Source of the DNA: Ancistrus triradiatus
Lineage: Eukaryota > Chordata > Actinopteri > Siluriformes > Loricariidae
Reading direction: 5' to 3'
NCBI GenBank assembly: GCA_025084515.1
Contig: JAJAGP010000016.1
Coordinates: 124,001-188,000 of the forward strand
Length of the DNA: 64,000 nucleotides
This document shows positions 22,639 through 34,644 of this stretch, one piece after another. Made by a program: the position numbers and the translations under genes. Under the pieces are notes generated by a model that made no database searches, was not told the DNA's origin, and saw nothing but the letters and a program-made list of their open reading frames with translations. Every line of letters begins with the position of its first letter. The stretch's first letter is position 1.

Positions 22639-24846
22639 TAGGGTGTGTGATGTGGCCTACGATAATGTTGTTCTAACGATGTGCAAGCTGACATTATCGA
22701 GTTTGTCACTCACTGTGCAAAAAAAGTAAAAAAACATACCTTAAGAGTTAATGCATTCACTGCATCACGTAGTGTACAGTGGGGCAAACAAGTATTTAGT
22801 CAGCCACTGATTGTGCAAGTTCTCCTACTTAGAAATATGAGAGAGGTCTGTAATTTTCATCATAGGTACACTTCAACTATGAGAGACAAACTGGGGGAAA
22901 AATCCAGGAAATCACATTGTAATATTTTTAAAGAATTCAATTGTAAATCATGGTGGAAAATAGATATTTGGTCACCCACAAACAAGCAAGATTTCTGGCT
23001 CTCACAGACCTGTAACTTCTTCTTTAAGAAGCTCTTCTGTCCTCCACTCGTTACCTGTATTAATGGCACCTGTTTGACCTCGTTATCTGTTTAGTAGAAA
23101 CCTGTTCACAGCCTCAAACAGTAAGACTCCAAACTCAACCATGGCCAAGACCAAAGAGCTATCGAAGGACACCAGGAATAAAATTGTAGACCTGCACCAG
23201 CCTGGGAAGAGTGAACCTACAATAGGCAAGCAGGTTGGTGTGTATAAATCAACTGTGGGAGCAATTGTAAGACATACAAGACCATTGATAATCTCCCTTG
23301 TTCTGGGGCCCCACGCAAGATCTCATCCTGTGGGGTTAAAATGATCATGAGAACGGTGAGCAAAAGTCCCAGAACTACATGGAGGGACCTGATGAATGAC
23401 CTGCAGAGAGAGGGACTTTGATCCTGCAGTGCCAGGTGTGTCCCCCTGCAGGCCCGTCTGAAGTTTGCCAGAGAGCATATGGATGATCCAAAAGAAGATT
23501 GGGAGAATATCATGTGGTCAGATGAAACAAATAGAACTTTTTGGTAAAAACTCAACTCGCCATGTTTGGAGAAAGAAGAATTCTGAGTTGCGCCATACCT
23601 ACTGTGAAGCATGGGGGTGGAAACATCATGCTTTGGGGCTGTTCTTCTGCAATGGGGACAGGACGACTGATCTGTGTTAAGGGAAGAATGAACGGGGCCA
23701 TTTATCGTGAGATTTTAAGCCAAAACCTCCTTCCATCAGTGAGAGCATTGAAGGGGGAACCTGGCTGGGTCTTCCAGCATGACAATGATCCCAAACACAC
23801 CGCTCGGGCAACGAAGGAGTGGCTCCGTAAAAATCATTTCAAGGTCCTGGAGTGGCCTAGCCAGTCTCCAGACCTCAACCGCATGGAAAATTTGTGAAGT
23901 CCGTGTTGGCCAGCAACAGCCCCAAAACATCACTGCTCTAGAGGAGATCTGCATTTAGGAATGGGCCACAATACCAACTACAGTGTGTGCAAACCTGGTG
24001 AAGACTTACAGGAAATGTTTGACCTCTGTCATTGCCAACAAAGGTTATGTTACAAAGTATTGAGTTGAACCAAATTTATTGACCAAATACTTATTTTCCA
24101 CCATAATTTACAATTAATTAATTAAAAAATTCTACAATGTGATTTCCTGGAATTTTTTTTCTCATTTTGTCTCATAATTGAAGTGTACCTATGATTAAAA
24201 TTACAGACCTCTCTCATCTTTCTAAGTAGGAGAACCTGCACAATCAATGTAGCATGCACAAACCAAGCTAGTGTTCTACCTAAAGCACCTGACTGAAGTT
24301 AATAATGAGGGACCAAACTGCACCAGGAGACATAATACAGACACCACCGGCAAAGCAGTCTACGTTATTGGTGGTTTGGCTTTGAAAAGACCGATGTTGC
24401 ACAAAAGACGGCAATCTGCAAACTATGTTGGAAATCGGTTGCCTTTAACGACAGCTCAACAACTAACTTATTTCACCATCTGCAAACTAACCACCGTGCA
24501 GAATATGCAGATTATGACAAACTTTGGGAGTCACCTGTCCACCACAGGTTAGGCACAACCAGCTAAGGTACCAGCACAAAACACACTCATCAAACCTTAT
24601 TGGAATTAGTTTGCAAAAAAAGAAGCCATACAAAGAAATAAAAGCAACTGGAGGCAAGACATAACAAATGCTGTCACGAAGGACAAGATGCCAGGTCAGG
24701 CAGTTGAGAATGACTGGTTCAAACAATTTTTGAATACTTTAGACCTAAGATATAAATTTCCAAAGTACAATCTAATCTACTTATCATCATTGATAAAATC
24801 CTAGAAAATACAGAGATATATATTTTTTTAACATTGCACACCCCTA
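22639..24846 (+). mobile_element. hAT element with BED zinc finger, interrupted by Tc1
   Basis: The ends tagggtgtgtgatgtgg and, inverted, taggggtgtgcaatgtt are flanked by gtcaaaac (22631-22638) and gttaaaac (24847-24854), a 7/8 match of the 8-bp duplication typical of hAT. Between 24357 and 24531 is an open 58-codon BED zinc finger: FEKTDVAQKTAICKLCWKSV, then NLFHHLQTNH, giving the Cys-x2-Cys...His-x4-His pattern. No catalytic hAT domain remains. Without the nested Tc1 at 22777-24249 the element is about 735 bp. Confidence 0.8.
22777..24249 (+). mobile_element. Tc1 element (cagtggggcaaa ends), nested and broken
   Basis: The left end follows TA (cagtggggcaaacaagtatt); the right terminal repeat is truncated after caatcaatg. 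The transposase starts at 23141 (MAKTKELSKDTRNKIVDLHQ), shifts frame near 23270-23470, and reads on as HVWRKKNSELRHT and TVKHGGGNIMLWGC. The catalytic Asp in QHDNDPKHTA is present, then SPDLNRMENL, where the following Trp codon is a TGA stop. At least two frameshifts and one stop make it inactive. Confidence 0.9.
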
Positions 24847-25054
24847 GTTAAAACATGACCGACCATTAGGAACTCAATAACAACCCTTGATTTGCTTTTG
24901 GTGTGATGTGTTTATATGAACACCACCCAGGGCGGTGTTCAAGGTGTGGTGCAGTCATGGTGATGACAACCTATGAGCAAGGCCCTTAACCTTCAGCTAT
25001 ATGGATTGTACAAGTTTTGTATTAGCTGTAAGTTGCACAAATTTCATTCATTCC

Positions 25055-25378
25055 TATTCTTAACTGCTTAATCCTCATCAGGGTTGCATGAACGCCAGTG
25101 TCTAGCCAGCGGCACAGGGCGCAAGGCAAGAACAACCATAGACAGGGTGCCAATCCATTGTAGAGCACATACCCCCCACACACAGTGCACTTTTAGAGAC
25201 ACCAATTAGCCTAACAAGCATGTCTTTGGACTGTGGGAGGAAACCGGAGTACCCAGAGTAAACCCATGTGGACACAGGGAGGACATGCAGACTCTACACA
25301 GAAAGGACCCAGACCGCTCCACCGGGGATTGAACTCATGACCTTCTCGCTGTGAGGCCATACCACCATACCACCCAAG
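25055..25378 (-). repeat. SINE family B, copy 2 (long)
   Basis: Minus strand. Plus-strand landmarks are catgtctttggactgtgggag, ggaggacatgcagactctac and ctgtgaggccataccaccat. This is the most complete copy of the family in the window. Confidence 0.8.
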
Positions 25379-25821
25379 TTGCTCAACTTATGTTTTCAAA
25401 GCTGCTGATATGAAACAATAAATATTCTTTCTTGGCTTTTTGAGATTTGTTGCATATTTTCGTTCAGTTCTACACACATCACCATAACACATTTTTAATG
25501 TGAGGAGGGAGGTTGAATATTTATGGTTGCAAGTGTATATCTAAAGCATACCTGTCTGGTATTCAGCCAGTATCGAAATGCAAAATGTTTTTAACTGGAA
25601 TTGCAAAAATACAGTAAAAATATTAAAGATCTAAGCTATACATCACAATAACCACAATCAGCAAACAGATTCAAATGTAAATGAAATTATACACACCATA
25701 AAGTGAGAACATAACTTCCTTTAAAGAGTCTTTCTGTTTAAAGAGGTAAATAGCATTTTTCTTACAGTCCACATCCTTTTCGGGATTTAATAAAGATTCA
25801 TAAATCACTTTGCCAGTTCAT

Positions 25822-26135
25822 TCATTTTCAATACCCCCTTAATCCAACTCAGGGTCGCAAAGAACTGGTCCTAACTGGCAGCACAGGTGTAAGGTGGGGC
25901 CCAACCTTAGACAGGGTGCAAATCCATCATATGCACTCAAGCACACACTCACTCACTCACTCACTCACACCGGGACACTTTATAGACACCAAATGACCTA
26001 ATGCATGTATTCTGAATATGAGAGGAATCCAGACTTGTGGGAAGAAATCCATGCAAGCACAGGACGAACAAGCAAAGTCCACAATGGTAGAGTCCAGTAC
26101 CAGCAATTTAACTTGGGATCTCTGGAGCTATGAGG
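25822..26135 (-). repeat. SINE family B, copy 3
   Basis: Diverged minus-strand copy (agggtgcaaatccatcat..., gggatctctggagctatgag), containing an (actc)n run at about 25947-25970. Confidence 0.65.
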
Positions 26136-26149
26136 TGACAGTGATATTA

Positions 26150-28085
26150 TTCATTTACACTATGCTACCCAAAAGTAGCCCCTGAGAGCCTTTTTATAGG
26201 GCAGCAAGGGAAACACTTTTATGCCTTCTTGTCTCAACACCCAGTGTCTAATCAGACCACATCTGTAGCCATTTACATATCTGCCTGAGACATAACCGCC
26301 TGCTGAGTTTTGCAGCAACATGACAGTTCTATCTGGGACTGAGAACTGAGCCGCAGACCGGTCTCACCTCTTTCAGGCACAGCCAGTCACGTCTGTGAGT
26401 TAATTGCCTAGTGTGAGTACACCCTCAGTCTGTACACAAGGTACTGGTAAAACTTGATGAGCATGTTACTTGATAGAGAGGATAGTCTTAATCAAGGTAT
26501 TAATCAAGAGAGAGTCATGTTTACTCCAGCTACAATCATGCCTGAGGCAGAATCAGCATTCTACAGTTTGTAGTTACATGTTTAGGCTGTGTGGGGGCTG
26601 GAGAAGGCAAAAATGAAGACTAGTATGAGTGTTATGAAAGATGATTGGGGAAATCAAGAGAAAACAGGGGTGAGACTAACAACCCTGTTGCACTTTGAGG
26701 TTTTCTGCTTAAAATTGTAAGCCTAACCTTTTTTATCACTTAATAGTGTGACATGATACTCATTACTCCAGTAGTAAAATAACTTTGTACAGACCTCTTG
26801 ATGTATTGTCATCAAAACTGTATTGACAATTGATTTTATTATAGATTGTGTCCTTCTTTAATGCCACTTCTGAAGCTATAATACGTTTTTATTGGACCAA
26901 TCTCAGACACAAGCAGCTCAAATTTTTCTTTGCCAATTTTTCCTGTTTTCCTTGTTCTTAAATGACTATAATTGACCATACTGCTGTAGGAATGACCATC
27001 CTGCTATTAGAATGGAATAAGGGGTGAAGGCATGGGTTCCTGATTTCATGATAAGTCGTCATAAAAAGGTACAGAAACTATATACAGTACTGTTATACTT
27101 CAACTAGAATTTTTCAGTCTCTCAAGACAGTGTGTTAAGCTGAACATCTGATCACTTCCTCATAATTACCACTCACAGAATTAATCTTGTTGTCCTTGTT
27201 ACGTAACACTGGGATTTTGACCCCAGTGCAGAGCACCAAGTCACTATTCTCAACCACAAGGGAGAACTGGAGGGTGAAACCGGTTACTGGAATGAGCACA
27301 GAGACAAAATCTGCTTATTAGGAGCTCCCAAAGCAAACGCCCCTTCCTTAACAAATATATAGGGTATATATTAATTGATTTGTTTTACATATAATAGAAC
27401 ATTTTTGTGATTATTGTTCTTCGTGTACATAATAAGGGAAAGAGCGAAAAAGCATTTATTGCACTGTGGGTGGGATTTGATCCTATTCTACTACCACAGA
27501 GGAAGGGCACCAGCAATGGGAACTCAAAATGGCATATATCAACAGTGGCAGCTGTCGCACCAAAGAGTTCTAGAGACTAATTTGGGAGGAACTACCCCTT
27601 CAGAGCTCCCTCCAGAACTACATTCGTTCCAGAGCTTTTTTTGTGTGTGACACTGAAGTGAAGGCATGCAAATTTTTCTTAGACTCAAAACTGTCCGTCG
27701 CATATATGCTTAGTATAGCCTGAAGTTCACCGTCTATGTTTTTTCTCCCATTTTTAGCATGAAGATCTGTTGATTTTATGGCTATCCAGTGTACAAGCAT
27801 ATTTAAAAATGGTGGTTACCCTCAACAAGGCACTTGCCTCTGGAACATTCACTATACGCTTGACTCAGTACATCAGGACCAGTTGGCATACAATTACATC
27901 TGGACCAATCACCACATGCTTACAACACTTAGGGTTCCTATATGCTGAGAAAATACCCTACATTGTTTGTTTGTTTTGTTTATTTAATGTTGTTCTTTAG
28001 CATCAAAGGCCATTCAATGACAGACACAAGATTACATCAGCACTCAAAGTTATATCAAAACTAATCACATATATACTCAGATTAG
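26150..28085. other. Intergenic, nothing recognised
   Basis: AT-rich sequence between nap1l4 and cpt1a. I find no exon-like frame with splice sites and no repeat family that I can name. Confidence 0.4.
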
Positions 28086-28087
28086 GC

Positions 28088-28277
28088 CAATTTAGCATAA
28101 TCAAGTAACCTAATGCATGTCTTTGGACTGTGGGAGGAAACAGAGTAAATCCATGCAGGCAAGGGGAGGACATGCAAACTCCACACAGAAAGGACCCAGA
28201 CCACTCCACCCTGGGATCGAACCCAGGATGTTTTTACTGTGAAGTGACAGTGCTACCCACCGAGCCATCATGCCACC
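28088..28277 (-). repeat. SINE family B, copy 4 (5' part)
   Basis: Plus-strand landmarks are atgtctttggactgtgggagg, ctccacacagaaaggaccca and the head near agtgctacccaccgagccat. Confidence 0.8.
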
Positions 28278-28279
28278 CG

Positions 28280-29835
28280 ACCACACCTTTAAGTAGCAGC
28301 TAAAAAGTCCCTATACATTACGTTCAAAGAACTACAATCATTGCCAGTTCCTTTGGTCCGAACACATGAGAAATGCGGCACTTTCACCAGCAGTCCTAAA
28401 AAATATGAAATAGTTCCAGTAGAAAGGATATTTTAGGTGCTTAATGAGATGCCTAAAATATTATCCACACACTCAGGCTGAGATGGTTTTCACAATCTCC
28501 CAAACTGTGATCTTTTCATTTATTACTTCACATACAGCTTAAATGTGTTCATTTTCTTAAGAATTTGCCTTAATGAGTTACTTGTTCACTTCAGTTACAT
28601 ATTATTCACTTTAAGTCTCTACAATCCATGCTTTTTCTTCAGTTTGACTCCCTTTATAGTCTCTTTCAAATCTTAACTGTTGTAAGCATATAGTTAATAA
28701 TCATTTTCTTTTCATTCCAATCCCTCCTACTTTGGTCTTTTAAACTATCTTTTTTGACTTTCAGATTTTCTCTGTCTGTTAGTCTTCTAGACCTTTCTGC
28801 TTTCTTTAACAGTCTTGTCTTTAGAACAAGATAATCTCTCACACACACCCCAAGGCTGCCCTGCTGTAAATATGCATTAGTGAACAATTACATTGTGCAA
28901 TATTAAATACACTGCACTACAGAGGTAAGACATTAAGGGCTGAGAAGCGTACAGAGCATTCTGGGGAATGCAGATACCACAAGCACGACAAGTGGGCTTG
29001 CTCTATAGCCCTCTGCCGCCCTTTCTGGTCAGAGGCGGCAGTGCAGAGCTGGCTTGAAAAGTAAGTTTTAAACCTCTTCGATAGAAGAAGCCAGCAGCAT
29101 GAGTGCCTGCTGCCCCTAGTGGTGACAAAAGTTCCTGCAGCCCCTTGACGGTCCTGTGTACAGTCCTGCTTTTCTTTCAAGGTTTCTTGCTTATGCATCT
29201 TAGATAAATTACCTTTCCACTGTTGCCTCTGGCTTGCTCCCTTGGGAACTAGACTTGTCTTTTAGTAAAGCTACTTTGTCACAGATAGTTTGCTTATTCT
29301 TAAATGATCAGTGTAAATACATTTGCAATAAAACTTGTAGGAGTAGTGAAGATGTCTAATCAAGTCTGCTTTGAACTTGTATAACTAATGTATGCTTGCC
29401 ATAGTACTGCCCATAAAGATCTTTGGAGCAGTGGTGTAGTGTAGTTTAAAAAAGTGTGTATGCTGTGCCTAGCTGCCCCCCATTCCCCCAAAGTGAACTG
29501 CCCCATTTACATTTATAGAAGACTCTTGAATCTTGAGTGACTTGCACAAATGTTTTGTATTCTGCTGAAGATAAGTTTTTTGCAGCTCGAAATCAGTCAT
29601 CAACAGCAATTTGAAATAGCAAAACACATTTTTTAAGATGGAAGAATAGTTATAAGTGGTTATTTGAAGTCTTAATGTAACTCACATTTGTAAAATATTA
29701 AGATTTAGGTTTTGTAAAATCTTTGTCAGAGTTTTTGTGTTGAAAAAAATGGCTGTAATGGCCAGCATATATAATTTTAGATTTCTAAGTGGTTATAATC
29801 AAATCTTAGCACTCTTCTAGTGGGTATACTACCTA
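28280..29835. other. Intergenic, nothing recognised
   Basis: No exon, named repeat or regulatory motif that I can support. Confidence 0.4.
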
Positions 29836-29837
29836 TA

Positions 29838-30266
29838 CAGTGGGGCAAAAAGTATTTAGTCACCCACTGATTGTGCAAGTTCTCCTACTTAGAAAGATGA
29901 GAGAGGTCTGTAATTTTCATCAGAGGTACACTTCCACTATGAGAGACAAAATGAGAAAAAAAAATCCAGTGTGTGCAAACCTGGTAAAGACTTACAGGAA
30001 ACGTTTGACTTCTGTCATTGCCAACAAAGGTTTTGTTACAAAATATTGAGTTGAACTTCTGTTATTGACCAAATACTTATTTTCCACCATCATTTACAAT
30101 TAAATTCTTTAAAAATCCTACAGTGTTATTTCCTGGACTTTTTTTTTCTCATTTTGTCTCTCATAGTTGAAATGTACCTATGATGAAAATTACAGACCTC
30201 TGTCATCTTTCTAAGTAGGAGAACTTGCACAATCAGTGGCTGACTAAATACTTTTTTGCCCCACTG
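29838..30266. mobile_element. 429-bp internally deleted Tc1 derivative (MITE)
   Basis: TA|cagtggggcaaaaagtattt at the left and aaatacttttttgccccactg|TA at the right are complete inverted repeats. The sequence is the first roughly 125 bp and the last roughly 305 bp of the same element type as 22777-24249, joined at about 29964, with the transposase removed. Confidence 0.9.
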
Positions 30267-31138
30267 TACCTGTGTATTACAAAGACTACACCACTTGTTT
30301 TGGAGACATAAGAAGAATTTTATTTTAAATATTATATGAGTCACAGTTTCAGTGGCTTGGTGTTATCCCAGGAGGGGCTTGCAACTTTAACGTACTGTAG
30401 TGCATTTATTGGAGTCTGCGATGGACTATTGCCCTCTTCAGGATGTACCTCTGTCTGCACCCAGTGAATTCCAGGTTAGTCTCCAGACCCTTGGAACCTT
30501 CCTCGTTATGACCTCAAGGACTTTAGATAGGAAACATAAATTATACTGGACATTTTTAAAGACTTTTGCTAGACTTTGATAAATCTAGAAACAAATATGC
30601 CATTTGGCAGTCAAACAGATAACCCAAAGCTTTGGACAACCCATCAATGACAGTGGAGAAACAGAGGCTGCCAACCTGCATAAAACAGTTAATGATGGGT
30701 CCAAGAACATTTGTACCTGGTATATCTGGAGCCAAGTAGTTCTGTCCATGCCATTTAATTCTGCCTGTAAACATATAAATTGACTAAGCATGCCCAGGCA
30801 TGCCTAAGGTTGTTTTCACATACAGTTTGTTTAAATTTTAAAGTGAAGCTGAAAGTGAACCAACTGCAAATTATCTCAGTTCTTTTCCACATTGTAAGTG
30901 AACTTTAAAGAGACCTCGCTGCTCTTTCTGGTCCTCTTCACCACTGATGAGATCTCAGACCACTTGTTCACACCTCAATTCCTGTGTAACATCAAGTCAT
31001 GTGTATTTATATTTTAATATTGCTGTATTACAAAACAAATAAGAATACAAAAAATGTGATGTTAAATACCAAAACTGAAAAAACAAAAGCAAAGACAAGC
31101 ATGAAGGTGGAATGATATTTATCATAATTTGGATATTT

Positions 31139-31336
31139 TGTGGACTGTGGTAGCCTAGCAGGTAAGGTACTGGACTATGGACCAGAAGGTTCAGGTTTCA
31201 AATCCCACCTCTGCCAAGCTGCCACTGTTGGGTCACTGAGCAACTCTCTTAACCCACAATTGCTTGGATTGTAAGACTGTATCAACTATATGTCGCTCTG
31301 GATAAGGGCGTCTGCTAAATGACATAAATGTAAAAA
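31139..31336 (+). repeat. SINE family A, copy 5
   Basis: Complete head, body and tail (gtcgctctggataagggcgtctgctaaatgac). Confidence 0.85.
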
Positions 31337-32220
31337 AGAAAATGTAAATGCATATCAAAACATGTAATGTGAAGAAGGAAGATTTTATGAATACAGTGCA
31401 TAAAGAAATCTAGAATAGAAAAGAGTAGTTTTTCCAGACTAGAAAATAATAGTTTAAAGCTTAGTTCTTTTATTAAAAAATCATTTCTATCAAGGACTCA
31501 AACAAAAACAACAGTGGTAGGAAGAATAACCCTCTGTTATAATTTCAAAATTATTAACTAGGCATTAAAAAAAAGAATGTGTGAGATAAACAATGGAGAG
31601 CAATGCACAACACAGTTAGGTGATTATATCCAAAACTGAACTAGCGTTACCAGCAGCAGCAGCAGCAGTGAGAGCTGGAGAGCTGGATCTTGCACAGGAC
31701 AGATGCTAACAACCCTGTACGCCAAACCTCGGCTGTTCCGCTTTTGATACTGCAAACAAAATGCGAAGTGGTCTGGGATCGTTTTGCTTTCACAATGCAT
31801 GAATCAAGCAGCCCACAAAACAAACCCAAAACAACCAGTTTTAAGGAACTGAAGTGAGAGCACCTGCAAAGAAGGTTTGAGTCTGGTTTGTTTTTGGAGG
31901 TGTTTAGAGGGGTCTGAAAAAAAAATGACTCAACTGTCTGAGTTCACTTTAGATACTGAAACGGTCCAAGTGTGAAAATGCCCCCCAAAAACACAGCACC
32001 TACGCTGAGTGCATTCCCAGCCATGCTTGGACTGACCAAAACAGCTTGCTTTGACGGCAATGTACTAGTAGACTTCAAATATGGTGGGGAATGCCCAAAA
32101 TATGTTATTTCTAAAACATTTCGATTTCCGTGATCAGCAGCCTGGAGTCCATAAAATACCCACAAGTGTTCAGGAAGCAAAGTCTTTGCTGTCCCGTGTC
32201 ATAATAAACTATATGACGTA

Positions 32221-32323
32221 GGAGAGTGGGCGGTGCCTCTGCCACACTTTCATTCAATTGTGTGTATTTGGAAGAGCGCGCAGAGCCCTGCGTGTGAGAG
32301 TCAGTTACTCCAGAGGAACACGG
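32221..32323 (+). promoter_or_regulatory. cpt1a: cpt1a promoter and 5' UTR exon
   Basis: A GC box (gggcgg, 32228-32233) and a caatt motif precede a GC-rich segment ending in a strong donor (cacgg|gtaagg) at 32323. The translation start is in the next exon, as in vertebrate CPT1A genes with a non-coding first exon. The transcription start is inferred to lie near 32260-32285. I see no in-frame ATG in this exon. Confidence 0.5.
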
Positions 32324-33694
32324 GTAAGGTAATGAATGCATTTTCTATGGATGTATCAATATGAGACAGAGCTAGCTTTTGTACACATATGAAGTTCGAT
32401 GAGGTTCGGATCTAAATAGGTTAAAAGCGCCCTGTACAAGGGCGCAGCCGCTCATCAGCGTATTTAGCTTACTATTGTACAAACCTGGCAGGTGGCAGTG
32501 TGCCAGCATTGCCCATCTATATTCTGTACAGGTTACTGAGGATGGCAGGAAGGCATACGCAGTTTATGTCATGTATTAAGCGCGATGTCTCACTATGAGC
32601 CATGTAAATGCATGTACAGTTTGTTGTGGTCTGTCCTCGGGGTTGTACTGTAAGTATTTTATCAACATGGTTACAAACAAGCACACAGGCGTTGTGTTAC
32701 ACAGCAGGGTAAGTAGGTGCCCGTGTACTTAGGGCATGTATCCAAGGAGAGGTCATTTGTAAGTCACGTTTTATCATGGAGGTGTGTAAACATACGCAAT
32801 TACCTCGCAGCATAATACGTTTCGCATAAAACTCTGATTTCAGTAATGTAGTTCATGTAATGTATACAGTATTACTGATTTGTTTTTGGTAGTATAATGG
32901 GGTTTTACAAGTGACTTAACGTGCACGTATGTTTTAACTACACTGATGAGCAAAAGGGAATGCTTAAGGGACTTCCTGAGTATGTCAATTTTGCACAGTT
33001 TTAAGGTAAAAGACAAAAAAAAACCCATCACTATGGAGCCTCATGGGACATATCCCCGTATTTATGCACGATCTCTATTTTGGACTCCGAAAAGCACATG
33101 ACCAGACACTCTGAAGTGCATTTCCACATGCTACAAGACAGAGACCTTTCACCCACTTTCCAGCAGCACCGGCATGTCACGTGGCGCGCGCGGAGGGAGG
33201 GGGCGGGGGATGGGCAGGTTAAGAAATTTGCCTTTCCCCAAGCCTACCCGTCCTTCAAACGACTTTAAATGTAGCCTACTGTTGCAGTTCATCATAGATA
33301 GTACAACCTGTGCAGTCAAAAGCATGCGAAGCTGCCAAACAGGATTGAGCCACACGCACATAGTGCCCGCTACATCCCAAATCTCATAATGGCATTTGCA
33401 TTGGCTCTGAGACATTTGCTCTGGAGTCAGATTTCACACCAAACTCTTCAGAGCTCAAGCGTCACAAATAAAGCTTTGTCATAATAACGAGTATAGCTGA
33501 GTATTTTGACTGACATGACTGTACACAACTGACAGCACCCCTGGATCGTTTTTGGTCTTCAGGTAGTTGTTGCAAAGCTTTGATGTGTGTTTGAAGTTAT
33601 CCTGCTCAGGTACGAATCGTTCTCCACACAAAAATGGTTCAATAACTAGAAAATGTCCTAACATGGCCATCCCAGTCCACTATTTTTTCATTTC

Positions 33695-34140
33695 CAGAGT
33701 GAGATACACCGATCAGCCTTAGCATTAATACTACCTGCCTAATATTAAGTTTCCCTTGTTGCACCAAGACTTTGAAAGTGTCCTGTGGTATCTGGGTATC
33801 CGTTAGCAGACACGTTAAGTCTTGTAAGGGCCTCAATGGGTCAGACTTGCTTGTCCAGCACATCCCACAGCTGCTCGATCGGATTAAGACGTGGAATTTG
33901 GTGGTCAAGTCAGCACTGTGAACTCTTTGTGTTGTTCAAGCAGTTCCTAAACCGTATGCCCTGCGGTAGGGTATCCTGCTTATAGAGGTTACTGCCATTA
34001 GGGAATACCGTTGGCATGGAGGAGTCTACTTGCTCTGCAACAATGTTTAGGTAGGTGCAATGTGTCAAAGTAACATCTATTTGAAGGCCACGAATCAAGA
34101 TCTCCCAGCAGGACATTGCCCAGAGCATCACACTCTGTGT
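33695..34140 (-). mobile_element. DNA-transposon-like relic in cpt1a intron 1
   Basis: Contains cgatcagccttagcattaat, gtccagcacatcccacagctg, tactgccattagggaataccg and cattgcccagagcatcacac, phrases of a repeat common in teleost genomes. Coding capacity is broken. The superfamily is probably Tc1-like, but the sequence does not settle it. Confidence 0.5.
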
Positions 34141-34644
34141 TATTCACTTCACCTGCTATGGCTGCTCGGTCTTATCTAATTACCTACAGTTTTTTAACCT
34201 GTCTTTACCAGCCAAGCTGTAAATGCTGCAATAGCAAAATAATTGAAAGCAAAGCGTGATTTCTACTCCTGAACCCTGTCAAATTGTAACATCTGCCATT
34301 CCACAGTGCAGTGTCACAACCTACAAAATGCTGTGTTAACTCAACATTTCTGTAATGCCTTTCTTAGTTGATGTCTCTTCTTGTTGACATTAATTGCAAT
34401 GATGGTGCTCGTTTTCAGTATTATTATAAGTGCTAAATTAATAATGCAGAATGCAGTTATTAACATTTGAATTTGCTTCCTCAATTCCATTTCAAATTGG
34501 AATTCACACTAAAATGCTTCATTACACTGGCACTGATATAGATATGTCATAAACGTAATAAACAAAGTTGTAATCAGGATGAAAAGCGGCATCATAAATG
34601 CTATCTGTCTCTTCTTCCTCTTACAGTAAGCGTTTGGAGCCAGC

